In this document: one piece after another, positions 1 to 7,008 of the stretch | Position numbering within the stretch: the stretch's first letter is position 1 | Layout of the letters: the number at the start of each line of letters is the position of its first letter | DNA from: Clostridiales bacterium | Lineage (GTDB): Bacteria; Bacillota; Clostridia; Christensenellales; Aristaeellaceae | Length of the DNA: 25,028 nucleotides | Direction: 5' to 3' | Assembly (NCBI GenBank): GCA_019409045.1 | Contig: DXVG01000004.1 | Span: forward strand, 1 to 25,028 | Program-made: the position numbers and the translations under genes | The notes under the pieces: generated by a model | The model's database searches: none | Seen by the model: the letters and a program-made list of their open reading frames with translations, nothing else | What the model was told of the DNA's origin: nothing

Positions 1-98
1 AGTTTGCAAGCGATGCTGACGCAGGAAGCAAAAATCACTTCCGCTTGTCTTCTTTTTGGAAGTGATTTTTGCGTTTGGGGGCTTTATCGACGCTCTGA
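1..98 (+). repeat. Interspersed palindromic repeat, copy 1 (cut by window edge)
   Basis: This stretch recurs at 19308-19404 in the same orientation with only a few differences, mostly in the hairpin loop. It carries a perfect 15-bp stem: GCAAAAATCACTTCC at 28-42 pairs with 58-72 across a T-rich loop. After the stem comes a conserved tail ending in cgctctga. The copy begins at base 1, so it probably continues to the left. It looks like a non-coding dispersed repeat that folds as RNA or DNA. It has no coding capacity, and the family is not one I can name. Confidence 0.8.
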
Positions 99-122
99 CG
101 CCCGCGCGATGAGCGCGGGCGT
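98..122. repeat. GC-rich hairpin abutting repeat copy 1
   Basis: ACGCCCGCGC (98-107) pairs perfectly with GCGCGGGCGT (113-122) around a five-base loop. It starts exactly where the shared repeat sequence ends and lies about 40 bases before the lplA start. Copy 2 of the repeat is also followed by a hairpin, with a different stem sequence. It has no T-run, so it is not a convincing terminator. Confidence 0.6.
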
Positions 123-159
123 TCCATCTGCGGCGACACACGAAAAGAAGGAGGACTCC

Positions 160-1131
160 ATGAAGAACTACCTGTATGTCTCCACCTCGGGCGACGGATG
201 GGAGAATCTGGGCCTGGACGAGTGGTTTCTGGAACACATCGCCCCGGACGACCTGGCGCTGTACTTCTACATCAACCAGAACGCGGTCATCATCGGGCGC
301 AACCAGAATCCCTGGGCGGAGTGCGACCTGGCGGCCATGGAGCGCGACCAGGTGCAGCTCGTGCGCAGGATCACCGGCGGCGGCGCGGTGTACCACGACG
401 CGGGCAACCTGAACTTCTCCTTTATCGCGGGCGCGGCGCGCTACGATCAGGACCGGCAGTTTCGCATGATCCTCGACGCCGTGCGCGCGCTGGGCATTCC
501 CTGCGCGTTCACCGGCCGCAACGACCTGACTGCGGACGGCCGCAAGTTCTCCGGCAACGCGTTTTGCATGCGCGCCAACGTCAAGCAGCACCACGGGACG
601 CTGCTGGTGCGCTCGGACCTTGGCAAGCTGCAGAACTACCTGCGGGTGGACCCTCGAAAGCTGCGCTCCAAGGGCACAAAGTCCGTGCGCTCGCGCGTGT
701 GCAACCTGAGCGACTTCGCGCCGGAGCTGCGCGTGGAGACGCTGCTCGCGGCGCTTCAGGAGGCGTTCGCGCGCGAATACGGGGAGTACGAGGCCCTTCG
801 CCAGGACGCGCTGCCGTGGGCGGATATACGGCCCTATGTGCAGAAGCACGCCTCCTGGGAATGGCGGCTCGGGGAGACGCCGCAGTTTGACCTGGAGATC
901 GAAAACAGGTTCGACTGGGGAAACGTACAGCTGTTGCTCGTGCTCCGGCACACGCATGTGGAGGATGTAAAGGTGTACACGGACGCGCTGGACACGGAGC
1001 TTGCGCAGGCCATACGCGCGCTGCTCGTGGGCTGCCGGTTTGGCTCCGCGCCGATGGCGGACGCGCTCGCCGCCTCCGAAAACGCGCAGATCCGGGAAGT
1101 GGCGGAGTACATACGCGCGCAGCAGCTCTAG
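160..1131 (+). CDS. lplA: Lipoate-protein ligase A
   Basis: Attaches lipoate (via lipoyl-AMP) to the lysine of lipoyl domains such as GcvH or the E2 subunits of 2-oxoacid dehydrogenases, in the cytoplasm. The 323-residue product is the normal size for LplA with its C-terminal accessory domain. The family signature RRITGGGAVYHDAGNLN lies at residues 69-85. The lysine of GRKFSGNA (K129) matches the catalytic lysine that contacts lipoyl-AMP. The ATG at 160 was chosen because AAGGAGG stands at 148-154 and homologues begin at this position. An upstream in-frame ATG at 13 would read through the repeat element. The gene stands alone here, with no lipoate-dependent enzyme in view. It converges on the minus-strand array and is separated from it by the hairpin at 1233-1300. 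Confidence 0.93.
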   Translation: MKNYLYVSTSGDGWENLGLDEWFLEHIAPDDLALYFYINQNAVIIGRNQNPWAECDLAAMERDQVQLVRRITGGGAVYHDAGNLNFSFIAGAARYDQDRQFRMILDAVRALGIPCAFTGRNDLTADGRKFSGNAFCMRANVKQHHGTLLVRSDLGKLQNYLRVDPRKLRSKGTKSVRSRVCNLSDFAPELRVETLLAALQEAFAREYGEYEALRQDALPWADIRPYVQKHASWEWRLGETPQFDLEIENRFDWGNVQLLLVLRHTHVEDVKVYTDALDTELAQAIRALLVGCRFGSAPMADALAASENAQIREVAEYIRAQQL

Positions 1132-1232
1132 CCGCGCGAAATGCGCCGCATTTGCCGGAAATGGTTTTCCATTTGTTCACAGGCGCTTCAAAGGCGCGCG
1201 TTAGAATGGGACCATCGAAGGAAGCCCCCTTC

Positions 1233-1300
1233 TTTCCAAATAGATCACTGTCCCGCCCGCGCACGGAAAATCGCGCGGGCGGGACAGACTATTTTGGAAA
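1233..1300. terminator. Long two-sided hairpin between convergent genes
   Basis: A perfect 15-bp core, CTGTCCCGCCCGCGC (1248-1262) with 1273-1287, sits inside an outer 11-bp stem, TTTCCAAATAG (1233-1243) with 1289-1300, which has one bulged A. Either strand gives a GC stem followed by an AT-rich tract (CTATTTTGG on +, CTATTTGG on the other strand). It is therefore a good candidate bidirectional terminator for lplA and the minus-strand array. Confidence 0.7.
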
Positions 1301-1318
1301 AAACGCGACGGGAGGCCG

Positions 1319-1356
1319 TTTCCGCTCCCCCGCCGCTACAGGCGGCGGGGCGGAAA
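1319..1356 (-). terminator. Probable terminator hairpin of the long minus-strand array
   Basis: TTTCCG and CCCCGCCGC (1319-1336) pair with GCGGCGGGG and CGGAAA (1342-1356) around a five-base loop, with a two- to three-base interruption. It lies just 3' of the last minus-strand gene (stop at 1372). There is no immediate T-run; a TTTTTT tract follows about 20 bases later on the minus strand, so termination may rely on both hairpins together. Confidence 0.5.
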
Positions 1357-1371
1357 ACCGCGGTTGCGGCG

Positions 1372-2391
1372 TTACGGCTGTTCCAGCACTGTATCGGCAA
1401 AGGCGAAGTAGGTTTCGTCGCTGGTCCTGGCGGGGAGCTCGCAGCCGGCGCTGAGCATGAAATTGTGGCCCCGGGTGCGCCGCAGAAGCTCGAGGCCCTT
1501 GGCGCGGGCCTGCTCGGGCGAGGCGTTCATCAGGTCGCGCACGGGGTCGGCGTTGCCCTTGAAGGGGATGCCCGCCCGACCGAACTGCTCGCAGGCGTCG
1601 CCGATGTCGACCATGGAGTCGATGTTGACAAGGTCCGCGCCGCTGCGGGCGAGCAGGCGCAGGCTGTGCGACGTGTTTCCGCAGATGTGCAGCTTCGAGC
1701 GGCCGCCGATGGCGCGTATGCCCTCGGTCACGCGGCGCTCATAGGGCAGCGCGAACTCCTCGAACTGCGCCGCGGAGATCAGCGAGGCCGCCGCGTCGCC
1801 GCAGCCGATCAGGTCCGCGCCCGCCGCGATCTGCGCGCGCGCGAACTCGATCTCCAATTCCGCGGCGAAGCCCAGCGCGGTGTGGACGAGCTGCGGATCG
1901 TCAAACAGCAGGTACATCAGGTTTTCCACGCCGAACCAGTCGCACACCTCGGCAAAGGGCATCTCCACCCAGCCGCAGATGAGCGCACGCTCGCCGATGC
2001 TGCGATGGAGCATCTCCACCGCGTCGACGCGCTGGCGCATGCGCGAGCCCTGGCGCGTGGGGTCCGGCCGCGTGCGCATGAGCGCTTGCAGGTCGCTTTG
2101 CGTCTCCACCAGCGGGCGCGCCGCGTAGGGGGTCTGGTTTTCGGGGTAGGCCACCTCGCCCCCGAAGTCCGCGCAGATGCGGAACGAGTCCGAGCAGACG
2201 GTCACCGCGTCCACGCGATAGTTTTCAAACATGTTCTGCTGCGCCTCGGCCAGCGCCGCCGGGTCGGTGGCGAACGTGCGGAAGTTGATCCCCGCGCGGT
2301 CCGCCGCGAAGAACATCAGCAGCGGAAAAAACGGCGTGCGGTCCGGGCGCTGCTTCTCCAGCACGGCCAGGCATCTCTGTTTTGCGTTCAT
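1372..2391 (-). CDS. Uroporphyrinogen decarboxylase superfamily protein, MtaA/CmuA-type methyltransferase branch
   Basis: A 339-residue TIM-barrel protein of the UroD superfamily. It carries the zinc motif of methylcobalamin:thiol methyltransferases rather than of haem-pathway UroD: HICGN at residues 235-239 (H235, C237) and a third ligand C317 in SAGCEL. Proteins of this branch transfer methyl groups between a corrinoid protein and a thiol. No corrinoid protein is encoded in the window, so the reaction here is unknown. The ATG at 2391 was chosen for the GAAAGGAAA ribosome binding site just upstream; the frame stays open for another 113 codons but without family similarity. It is the last gene of the minus-strand array, 49 bases after the CBM9-like gene. 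It could also be a repurposed member with a different substrate. Confidence 0.85.
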   Translation of the reverse strand: MNAKQRCLAVLEKQRPDRTPFFPLLMFFAADRAGINFRTFATDPAALAEAQQNMFENYRVDAVTVCSDSFRICADFGGEVAYPENQTPYAARPLVETQSDLQALMRTRPDPTRQGSRMRQRVDAVEMLHRSIGERALICGWVEMPFAEVCDWFGVENLMYLLFDDPQLVHTALGFAAELEIEFARAQIAAGADLIGCGDAAASLISAAQFEEFALPYERRVTEGIRAIGGRSKLHICGNTSHSLRLLARSGADLVNIDSMVDIGDACEQFGRAGIPFKGNADPVRDLMNASPEQARAKGLELLRRTRGHNFMLSAGCELPARTSDETYFAFADTVLEQP

Positions 2392-2440
2392 GCGCGATTT
2401 CCTTTCGGGTCCGTTTGCGCGCTCGGCGCGGGGCGTCGCC

Positions 2441-3037
2441 TCAGGCGAGGCGCATCCGCCCAAAGTCGGCGGGTTGATGGAAGTTGGGCGTCGGGCCGGA
2501 GCAGGGGTTCCACGAAAAGTAGTGCGGCTCCGGCGTGAGATCGCCGCACTTGAAGCAGTTGGCGCGCATGGACAGGCCGGAGCGCGCCGAGAACGCCGGG
2601 AAGAAGTGCCGGACAAACGCGAACGGCACGCGGTAACGCAGCTCCCAGCCGTCCAGCGTGCGCGCGGCCTCGGGTGCGAAGCAGGGGTGCTCGGGCAGGA
2701 GCCGCACCAGTTCGCCGCCCGGGCCTCCAAGCCCGAGGTACATGCAGCAGTTCGGGTTGAATTCTATGTTGAAGTAGCGCTCGTCTCCATCGACGGGCGA
2801 GAAGAAAAACTCGAGGCAGCTGTCCTCGCAGGGCATGCCGACGGGCGAATCGTGCTCGGCGCGAATCGCGCGCTCCCGGGCGCGAAGGCGCACATGCAGC
2901 GCCTCCTCGCTCCAGCAGAGCTGCGCCCAGGCGGCCACGTCCGCCCGCGTGCCCCACAGGGGCGTGTCGATGGCGAGCTCCGGCACGTCCGACCAGTTCA
3001 CGGCGCCATCCCGTCGAACGATGGTGTATTCACGCAT
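2441..3037 (-). CDS. Carbohydrate-binding family 9-like (CBM9-like) protein
   Basis: A 198-residue protein resembling the stand-alone CBM9-like/DOMON-type beta-sandwich. The pattern includes an opening strand region before LWGTRADVAAWAQLCWSEEALHVRLRA, the acidic segment EDSCLEFFFSPVDGDERYFNIEFNP (residues about 70-95), then GWELRYRVPF and a late cysteine-containing NCFKCGD. Members with this domain bind or process sugars, but small stand-alone versions have no assigned reaction. There is no signal peptide, so it is probably cytoplasmic. AAAGGGGG precedes the ATG at 3037. The gene begins 15 bases after the ROK regulator stop and is surely co-transcribed with it. Confidence 0.75.
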   Translation of the reverse strand: MREYTIVRRDGAVNWSDVPELAIDTPLWGTRADVAAWAQLCWSEEALHVRLRARERAIRAEHDSPVGMPCEDSCLEFFFSPVDGDERYFNIEFNPNCCMYLGLGGPGGELVRLLPEHPCFAPEAARTLDGWELRYRVPFAFVRHFFPAFSARSGLSMRANCFKCGDLTPEPHYFSWNPCSGPTPNFHQPADFGRMRLA

Positions 3038-3052
3038 GCGCGGTTCCCCCTT

Positions 3053-4315
3053 TCACTTGCCCGCGGCGCCGACGCTCCAGGTGTCCGGCGCGAGCCGGTA
3101 GACCCAGTTGTAGTCGTCCACCCGCAGAAACGATGTGAACATCTCCGTGGCCGCCCCCAGCGGGATCATGCTCGTCAGGGACGAGGAGATGCGAATGTCA
3201 AAGCTCTTGGCAAGCACCAGCACGTTTTTGCGGATGGCCCTGGAGACTTCCTCGATGAAGTAGTCCCCCAGCTCCAGCATGAAGCCGTGCAGCACGACCA
3301 GCTCCGGATTGAGCAGGTTGACCAGATTGGCGATGGCCACGCCGATGCGCGCCGCCACGCGGGAGACGCAGAACCTACACATCGCGTCCCCCTCCTGCAG
3401 CGCGCGCCGTATATCGGCCAGGGAGAGCTGGTCGGGGGCGTTGGGAAGGTCGCGCAGCATGGATTGCACGCCCCTGCCGAGCGCGCTGCGGATCTCCTGC
3501 ACCAGCGCGGGAAAGGCCGTGGCGGTCTCCACGCAGCCGCGCTTGCCGCAGTAGCAGAGGCTGTCGCCGTTTCCGCTCATGTCCACGACCGTGTGCCCCA
3601 GCTCGCCCGCCACGCCGCTGGAGCCCTCCACGGGGCTGCCGTTGACGCAGAGGGACGCGCCGATGCCGTTGGACAACTCCACGCTGATAAAGTCCCGCAC
3701 GCCCTGCGCCACGCCGAAGCGCATCTCCACCAGCGCGGGAAAGGCCACGGGGCTGAACGTCTCCACCGAGAGGCCCGAGAGCGCTTCCAGGCGGGGCTTG
3801 AGGTCGAAGTGTACCCAGTCGTTAAAGTGCTCGTAGTTGGAGACCAGCGTGCTGGTCAGGGAGTACAGCGCGGGGTCGTACAGGGGGTCGCTGATGCCGA
3901 TGCCCACGATCTTCCGGTCGCCATAGCGCTCGAGTATGTCCTGCACGCGTTCGTAGATGCGCGCCGAAAGCTCCTCCTTGCGCATGTCCGGGCGCACATT
4001 GTCCTCGGTGCGATGGAGTATGGAGCCGTCCAGCTGCGTGATCAGCGTGGTGGCGCTTCCGCGGGCGATGGAGACGCCGATGGAGCAGATGAACTCCTTG
4101 TTCAGCTCCAGCATGGCGCGGCGCCGCCCGTGGCCGGTGGAGAGGCGCCCGGATTCCACGATGAGCTGTTCCTCGAGCAATTCCCGCGTGATCTCGCCCA
4201 CGGTGCCCGGCCGGCAGTTCATCATGTCCGTAAGCTCCGTGCGGCTGATCGGGCCGAAGCGATAGATGAGGTTCAATACGAGATAGCGCTGGTATTCCTG
4301 GTTCCGGTTGAGCAT
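3053..4315 (-). CDS. ROK-family transcriptional regulator
   Basis: A NagC/XylR-type sugar-responsive repressor of 420 residues. A winged helix-turn-helix occupies about residues 15-66, followed by a ROK sugar-binding domain. The structural zinc site is intact: GELGH at 237-241 and CYCGKRGC at 254-261. The kinase machinery is not: the phosphate loop reads SIGVSIARGS instead of DxGGTK, and the catalytic Asp position of the usual NDxNAAA motif is Pro (ETFSPVAF, 185-192). It should therefore sense a sugar or sugar phosphate without phosphorylating it. GGAGTGAG precedes the ATG at 4315. It sits inside the catabolic array, so it likely controls that operon. The inducer cannot be read from sequence. 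Confidence 0.9.
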   Translation of the reverse strand: MLNRNQEYQRYLVLNLIYRFGPISRTELTDMMNCRPGTVGEITRELLEEQLIVESGRLSTGHGRRRAMLELNKEFICSIGVSIARGSATTLITQLDGSILHRTEDNVRPDMRKEELSARIYERVQDILERYGDRKIVGIGISDPLYDPALYSLTSTLVSNYEHFNDWVHFDLKPRLEALSGLSVETFSPVAFPALVEMRFGVAQGVRDFISVELSNGIGASLCVNGSPVEGSSGVAGELGHTVVDMSGNGDSLCYCGKRGCVETATAFPALVQEIRSALGRGVQSMLRDLPNAPDQLSLADIRRALQEGDAMCRFCVSRVAARIGVAIANLVNLLNPELVVLHGFMLELGDYFIEEVSRAIRKNVLVLAKSFDIRISSSLTSMIPLGAATEMFTSFLRVDDYNWVYRLAPDTWSVGAAGK

Positions 4316-4350
4316 ACGGGTCTCACTCCATTTCTGGAAGGTTGCGGGCA

Positions 4351-4370
4351 GGGGCGCGGACGCGCGCCCC
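4351..4370. repeat. Intercistronic hairpin with GCGCGGACGCGC core
   Basis: GGGGCGCG pairs with CGCGCCCC in the gap between the aminotransferase stop and the ROK regulator start. The same core recurs at 10666-10683 and 18132-18149, each within about 60 bases of a start codon. A 12-bp perfect palindrome GCGCATATGCGC (4383-4394) adjoins the aminotransferase stop codon. Confidence 0.5.
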
Positions 4371-4393
4371 CATCTGCCGTTCGCGCATATGCG

Positions 4394-5704
4394 CTAAACG
4401 CCCCGCTGCATTTCGTCGATGGATTCGAGGATCGCGTCGGCCATATAGTCGACCTGCTCCTTCGTCAGCCCATAGATGGGGAAGTGCGTAAAGCGGCGGT
4501 AGAAGGTCTCCTCGCAGTTGGGACAGCTCTGCGCGATCGCGTCCTCGTCGTAGCCGAAGGTCTTCATGATGTCGAAGCGGTACAGCGGGCCGAAGTGGGG
4601 GATGTTGGTCACGCCCCGCTGCGCGAGCTTCTTTTTGAGCACCTGCACATCTCCGCCCGCCTTTTCGGGGTCGATGAGCAGCTTGTAGAGGTGGAAGGTG
4701 GGGCGTATCCGCTCGTCGCCCATCTCCTGAAGGATCAGCGCGTCGCAGCCCTTGAGGCGGTCGTTGAGGTAGGCGGAGGCCATGCGGCGCGCCTCAATGA
4801 TCTCCTCAATGCGCTCGATCTGCCTGCACAGGCCGAGGGCCTGTATCTCGGTGGTGGAGCAATTCCCCGGCACGAAGGGGCCGCGCCTGCCCTGGCAGGC
4901 CCTGACGTCGTAGAGCCAGTCCTTGATGCTGCGCGTAAAGTCCGCGCCCAGGAAGCGCGCCCTGCGCATGTCGTCCAGGAAGGGCTCTATGTTCGTGCAC
5001 AGCACGCCGCCCTCGCCAAAGGAGGTGATGTTCTTCACCTCGTGGAAGCTGAACGCGCCGAAGTGGCCGATGGTGCCCAGCTTGCGGCCGTGATACTCCC
5101 CGCCGAAGGCGTGGGCGGCGTCCTCCAGCACGATCAGGTCGTGCCGGCGCGCGAGCTCCATGATGGGGTCCATGTCCACCGGGTAGCCGCCGATGTGCAC
5201 GGGCACGATCATGCGCGTGCGCGGCGTGATCTTGCGCGCGACATCCGCGGGGTCCATGTTCAGCGTGCGCGGGTCCACGTCCGCGAACACCAGTTTGCAG
5301 CCGATGGACAGGGGGTAGGCCATCGTGGCGACAAAGGTGATGGCGGGCACGATCACCTCGTCGCCCGGCTCCAGGTTCGCGTACTTGTAGGCGATCTCAA
5401 AGCCCGCGGTGCAGTTGCTGACAAACAGCGAGCCCTTTGTGTCCAGGTACCGATCCGCCATCGCCTCGGCCCTGGAGACCATCACGTCCAGCGACAGCTT
5501 GGCGGGCGGCTCGGAGATCGCGTCCAGCCTGCGCACCTCGCGCTCGACGTCGCGCATCACGGCCTCGTAATCCGCGCCGCTCCCCTGCATCATAAAGCGG
5601 ATGAAGGAAAGCAGGTCCTCTACGTTGTAGTCCTCCCCCACCGCCGCCCAGGGCACCTTGTTTTCGCCGGTGTTGTATCGGAAGTCCGATGCTTTTTTCT
5701 TCAT
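4394..5704 (-). CDS. DegT/DnrJ/EryC1/StrS-family PLP aminotransferase
   Basis: A PLP enzyme of the sugar-aminotransferase family, which usually transfers an amino group between glutamate or glutamine and a keto-sugar or keto-cyclitol. Of the 436 residues, family landmarks are TAGFEIA (about 99-105) for phosphate contacts, VPAITFVAT (119-127), VLEDAAHAFGG with the PLP-ring Asp D195, and SFHEVKNITSFGEGG with the Schiff-base lysine K224. An N-terminal extension of about 60 residues precedes the usual start of the fold. AAGGAG lies about 12 bases before the ATG at 5704. It follows the Gfo/Idh gene, so an oxidise-then-transaminate pair, or the reverse in catabolism, is plausible. In a catabolic locus it may deaminate an amino sugar rather than make one; that is inference. 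Confidence 0.9.
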   Translation of the reverse strand: MKKKASDFRYNTGENKVPWAAVGEDYNVEDLLSFIRFMMQGSGADYEAVMRDVEREVRRLDAISEPPAKLSLDVMVSRAEAMADRYLDTKGSLFVSNCTAGFEIAYKYANLEPGDEVIVPAITFVATMAYPLSIGCKLVFADVDPRTLNMDPADVARKITPRTRMIVPVHIGGYPVDMDPIMELARRHDLIVLEDAAHAFGGEYHGRKLGTIGHFGAFSFHEVKNITSFGEGGVLCTNIEPFLDDMRRARFLGADFTRSIKDWLYDVRACQGRRGPFVPGNCSTTEIQALGLCRQIERIEEIIEARRMASAYLNDRLKGCDALILQEMGDERIRPTFHLYKLLIDPEKAGGDVQVLKKKLAQRGVTNIPHFGPLYRFDIMKTFGYDEDAIAQSCPNCEETFYRRFTHFPIYGLTKEQVDYMADAILESIDEMQRGV

Positions 5705-5770
5705 GGTTTGGAAAAACTCCTTCCGTTTTTAGCATTTTTCAGCAAGATCAACGCGCAGGAAACGGAAAGA

Positions 5771-5827
5771 TCATGGGTCGCGGCAGCAGTTAAACTGCCC
5801 GCGGGGACAACGTTCGCTCTGGAACAT
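5771..5827 (-). CDS. Possible 18-residue Cys-rich micro-ORF
   Basis: In the 182-base gap between the oxidoreductase and aminotransferase genes, a strong ribosome binding site (GAGGAGG) stands a few bases before an ATG that opens a frame encoding MFQSERCPRGQFNCCRDP. It has three cysteines. Nothing similar is known to me. It may be a leader peptide, a small protein, or the decayed start of a lost gene. The only positive evidence is the ribosome binding site and its position. Confidence 0.25.
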   Translation of the reverse strand: MFQSERCPRGQFNCCRDP

Positions 5828-5865
5828 CGCGCTTACCTCCTCTCGCGCACCACGGGGGCGTTTCG

Positions 5866-5913
5866 AGGTCGATCACAGCTTTTTCATCAAAGGTCGATCA
5901 CGATTTTTTCATC
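5866..5913 (-). repeat. Tandem duplication of the 3' end of the oxidoreductase gene
   Basis: The 23 bases at 5891-5913, which encode the final DEKIVIDL of the upstream gene, are repeated at 5866-5888 with three adjacent substitutions. The second unit lies after the stop codon, so the protein is unaffected. It is a local slippage or recombination scar. Confidence 0.7.
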
Positions 5914-6930
5914 GTTGGAACGATAGGCCGCCTCGATCACGCGCTGCACGCGCAGGGCCTCCTCCGCGGGAACCTCCAGGGGCTTTCCGTCGAGTATGGA
6001 ATCGCAGAAGCTGGCGATCTCGCGCGCGTAGAGGTCGCCGAATTCCACGTCGATGTGTTCGCCCTCGACGTGCTTGGTGTTCTGCTGGGCGTCGTAGCCG
6101 CCCTGCGGGCCAAGGAAGAGCGCGTCCAGCGTGCCGCCGTCCACCTGGCCGATCACGCCTTCGCCAAGGAGGCGCCCCTGATCGCCAAAGACTTCCAGGC
6201 GCCACTTGGCCGCCTCGTCGGGAATGTTGAAGTTGGACTGTACCACGCACTGCGCGCCATTCTCCATGCGCAGCATGACGGTGGAGGAATCCTCCACTTC
6301 GTAGTGGAAGGAGAGCGTGTCATCAAACGCCGCGACCTGCCGGACGCGTGTGTCCAGGACGTATTGCATCAGGTCTATGCAGTGCACGCCCATGTCCATC
6401 AGCGCGCCGCCGCCCCCGCTGCTCTTTTTCTGCCGCCAGCTTCCGGGGATGTCGGGATACCAGCAGGTGAACTGCGCATACGCGCTGACCGGCCGGCCGA
6501 TCTTGCCCTCGGCGATCGCGCGCCGCATCTGCTGCACATAGGCGCCAAAGCGCATCATCAGACCGGCGGCGAGCTTTACGCCCTTTTCGCGGCAGTAGCG
6601 TATCAGTTCCTCGCCCTCCTCCGAGCGCATGGCCAGCGGCTTTTCGATGAGTATGTGCTTGCCCGCGTCCGCGGCCATGCGGGCCTGCGGCGCGTGCATG
6701 GCCACGGGCGAGGCGATGTAGACCGCATCGATCTCGGGGTCGGCGAGCAGGTCCCGCTCGTTATCGTAGGCGCGCTTGCAGTTCCACTTGGCGCGGCACT
6801 TTTCCGCCAGCTCCAGATCGACTTCCATGACCGCCACCAGCTCCGCGCGGTCGCAGAGCATCATTCCGGGGATCGTGCGGCGATCGGCGATGCCTCCGGC
6901 GCCGATGACGCCCCAACGCACTTTTTTCAT
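5887..6930 (-). CDS. Gfo/Idh/MocA-family NAD(P)-dependent oxidoreductase
   Basis: A 347-residue sugar or cyclitol dehydrogenase. The N-terminal Rossmann fold has the dinucleotide loop GVIGAGGIADRRTI (7-20) and the family EKP motif at 96-98. The C-terminal domain has GGALMDMGVHCIDLMQYVLD, placing the catalytic Asp/His dyad at D179 and H183. Family members oxidise or reduce a ring hydroxyl of sugars, sugar acids, inositols or nucleotide sugars. The ATG at 6930 was chosen because AGAGGTG precedes it and the glycine-rich loop then falls at its usual distance; an ATG at 7005 would add 25 unmatched residues. It follows the binding protein by 78 bases and precedes the aminotransferase. Substrate unknown. 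Confidence 0.92.
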   Translation of the reverse strand: MKKVRWGVIGAGGIADRRTIPGMMLCDRAELVAVMEVDLELAEKCRAKWNCKRAYDNERDLLADPEIDAVYIASPVAMHAPQARMAADAGKHILIEKPLAMRSEEGEELIRYCREKGVKLAAGLMMRFGAYVQQMRRAIAEGKIGRPVSAYAQFTCWYPDIPGSWRQKKSSGGGGALMDMGVHCIDLMQYVLDTRVRQVAAFDDTLSFHYEVEDSSTVMLRMENGAQCVVQSNFNIPDEAAKWRLEVFGDQGRLLGEGVIGQVDGGTLDALFLGPQGGYDAQQNTKHVEGEHIDVEFGDLYAREIASFCDSILDGKPLEVPAEEALRVQRVIEAAYRSNDEKIVIDL

Positions 6931-7008
6931 GGGAAACACCTCTTTATGGACTTTATGGACAGAAACAGGGGCGAAATGTCTCTCGCCCCTGTTCCCATAG
7001 TTCATGGA

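Noticed and set aside
1..98. Possible coding extension of lplA through the left-hand repeat
   Set aside because: The added 52 residues come from a non-coding repeat found elsewhere, and a good ribosome binding site precedes the ATG at 160.
2231..5926. A 1231-codon plus-strand open frame opposite the ROK and aminotransferase genes
   Set aside because: It is antisense to four recognisable genes, has no family motifs, and is rich in His/Ala/Arg/Val as expected from the complement of GC-rich coding DNA.
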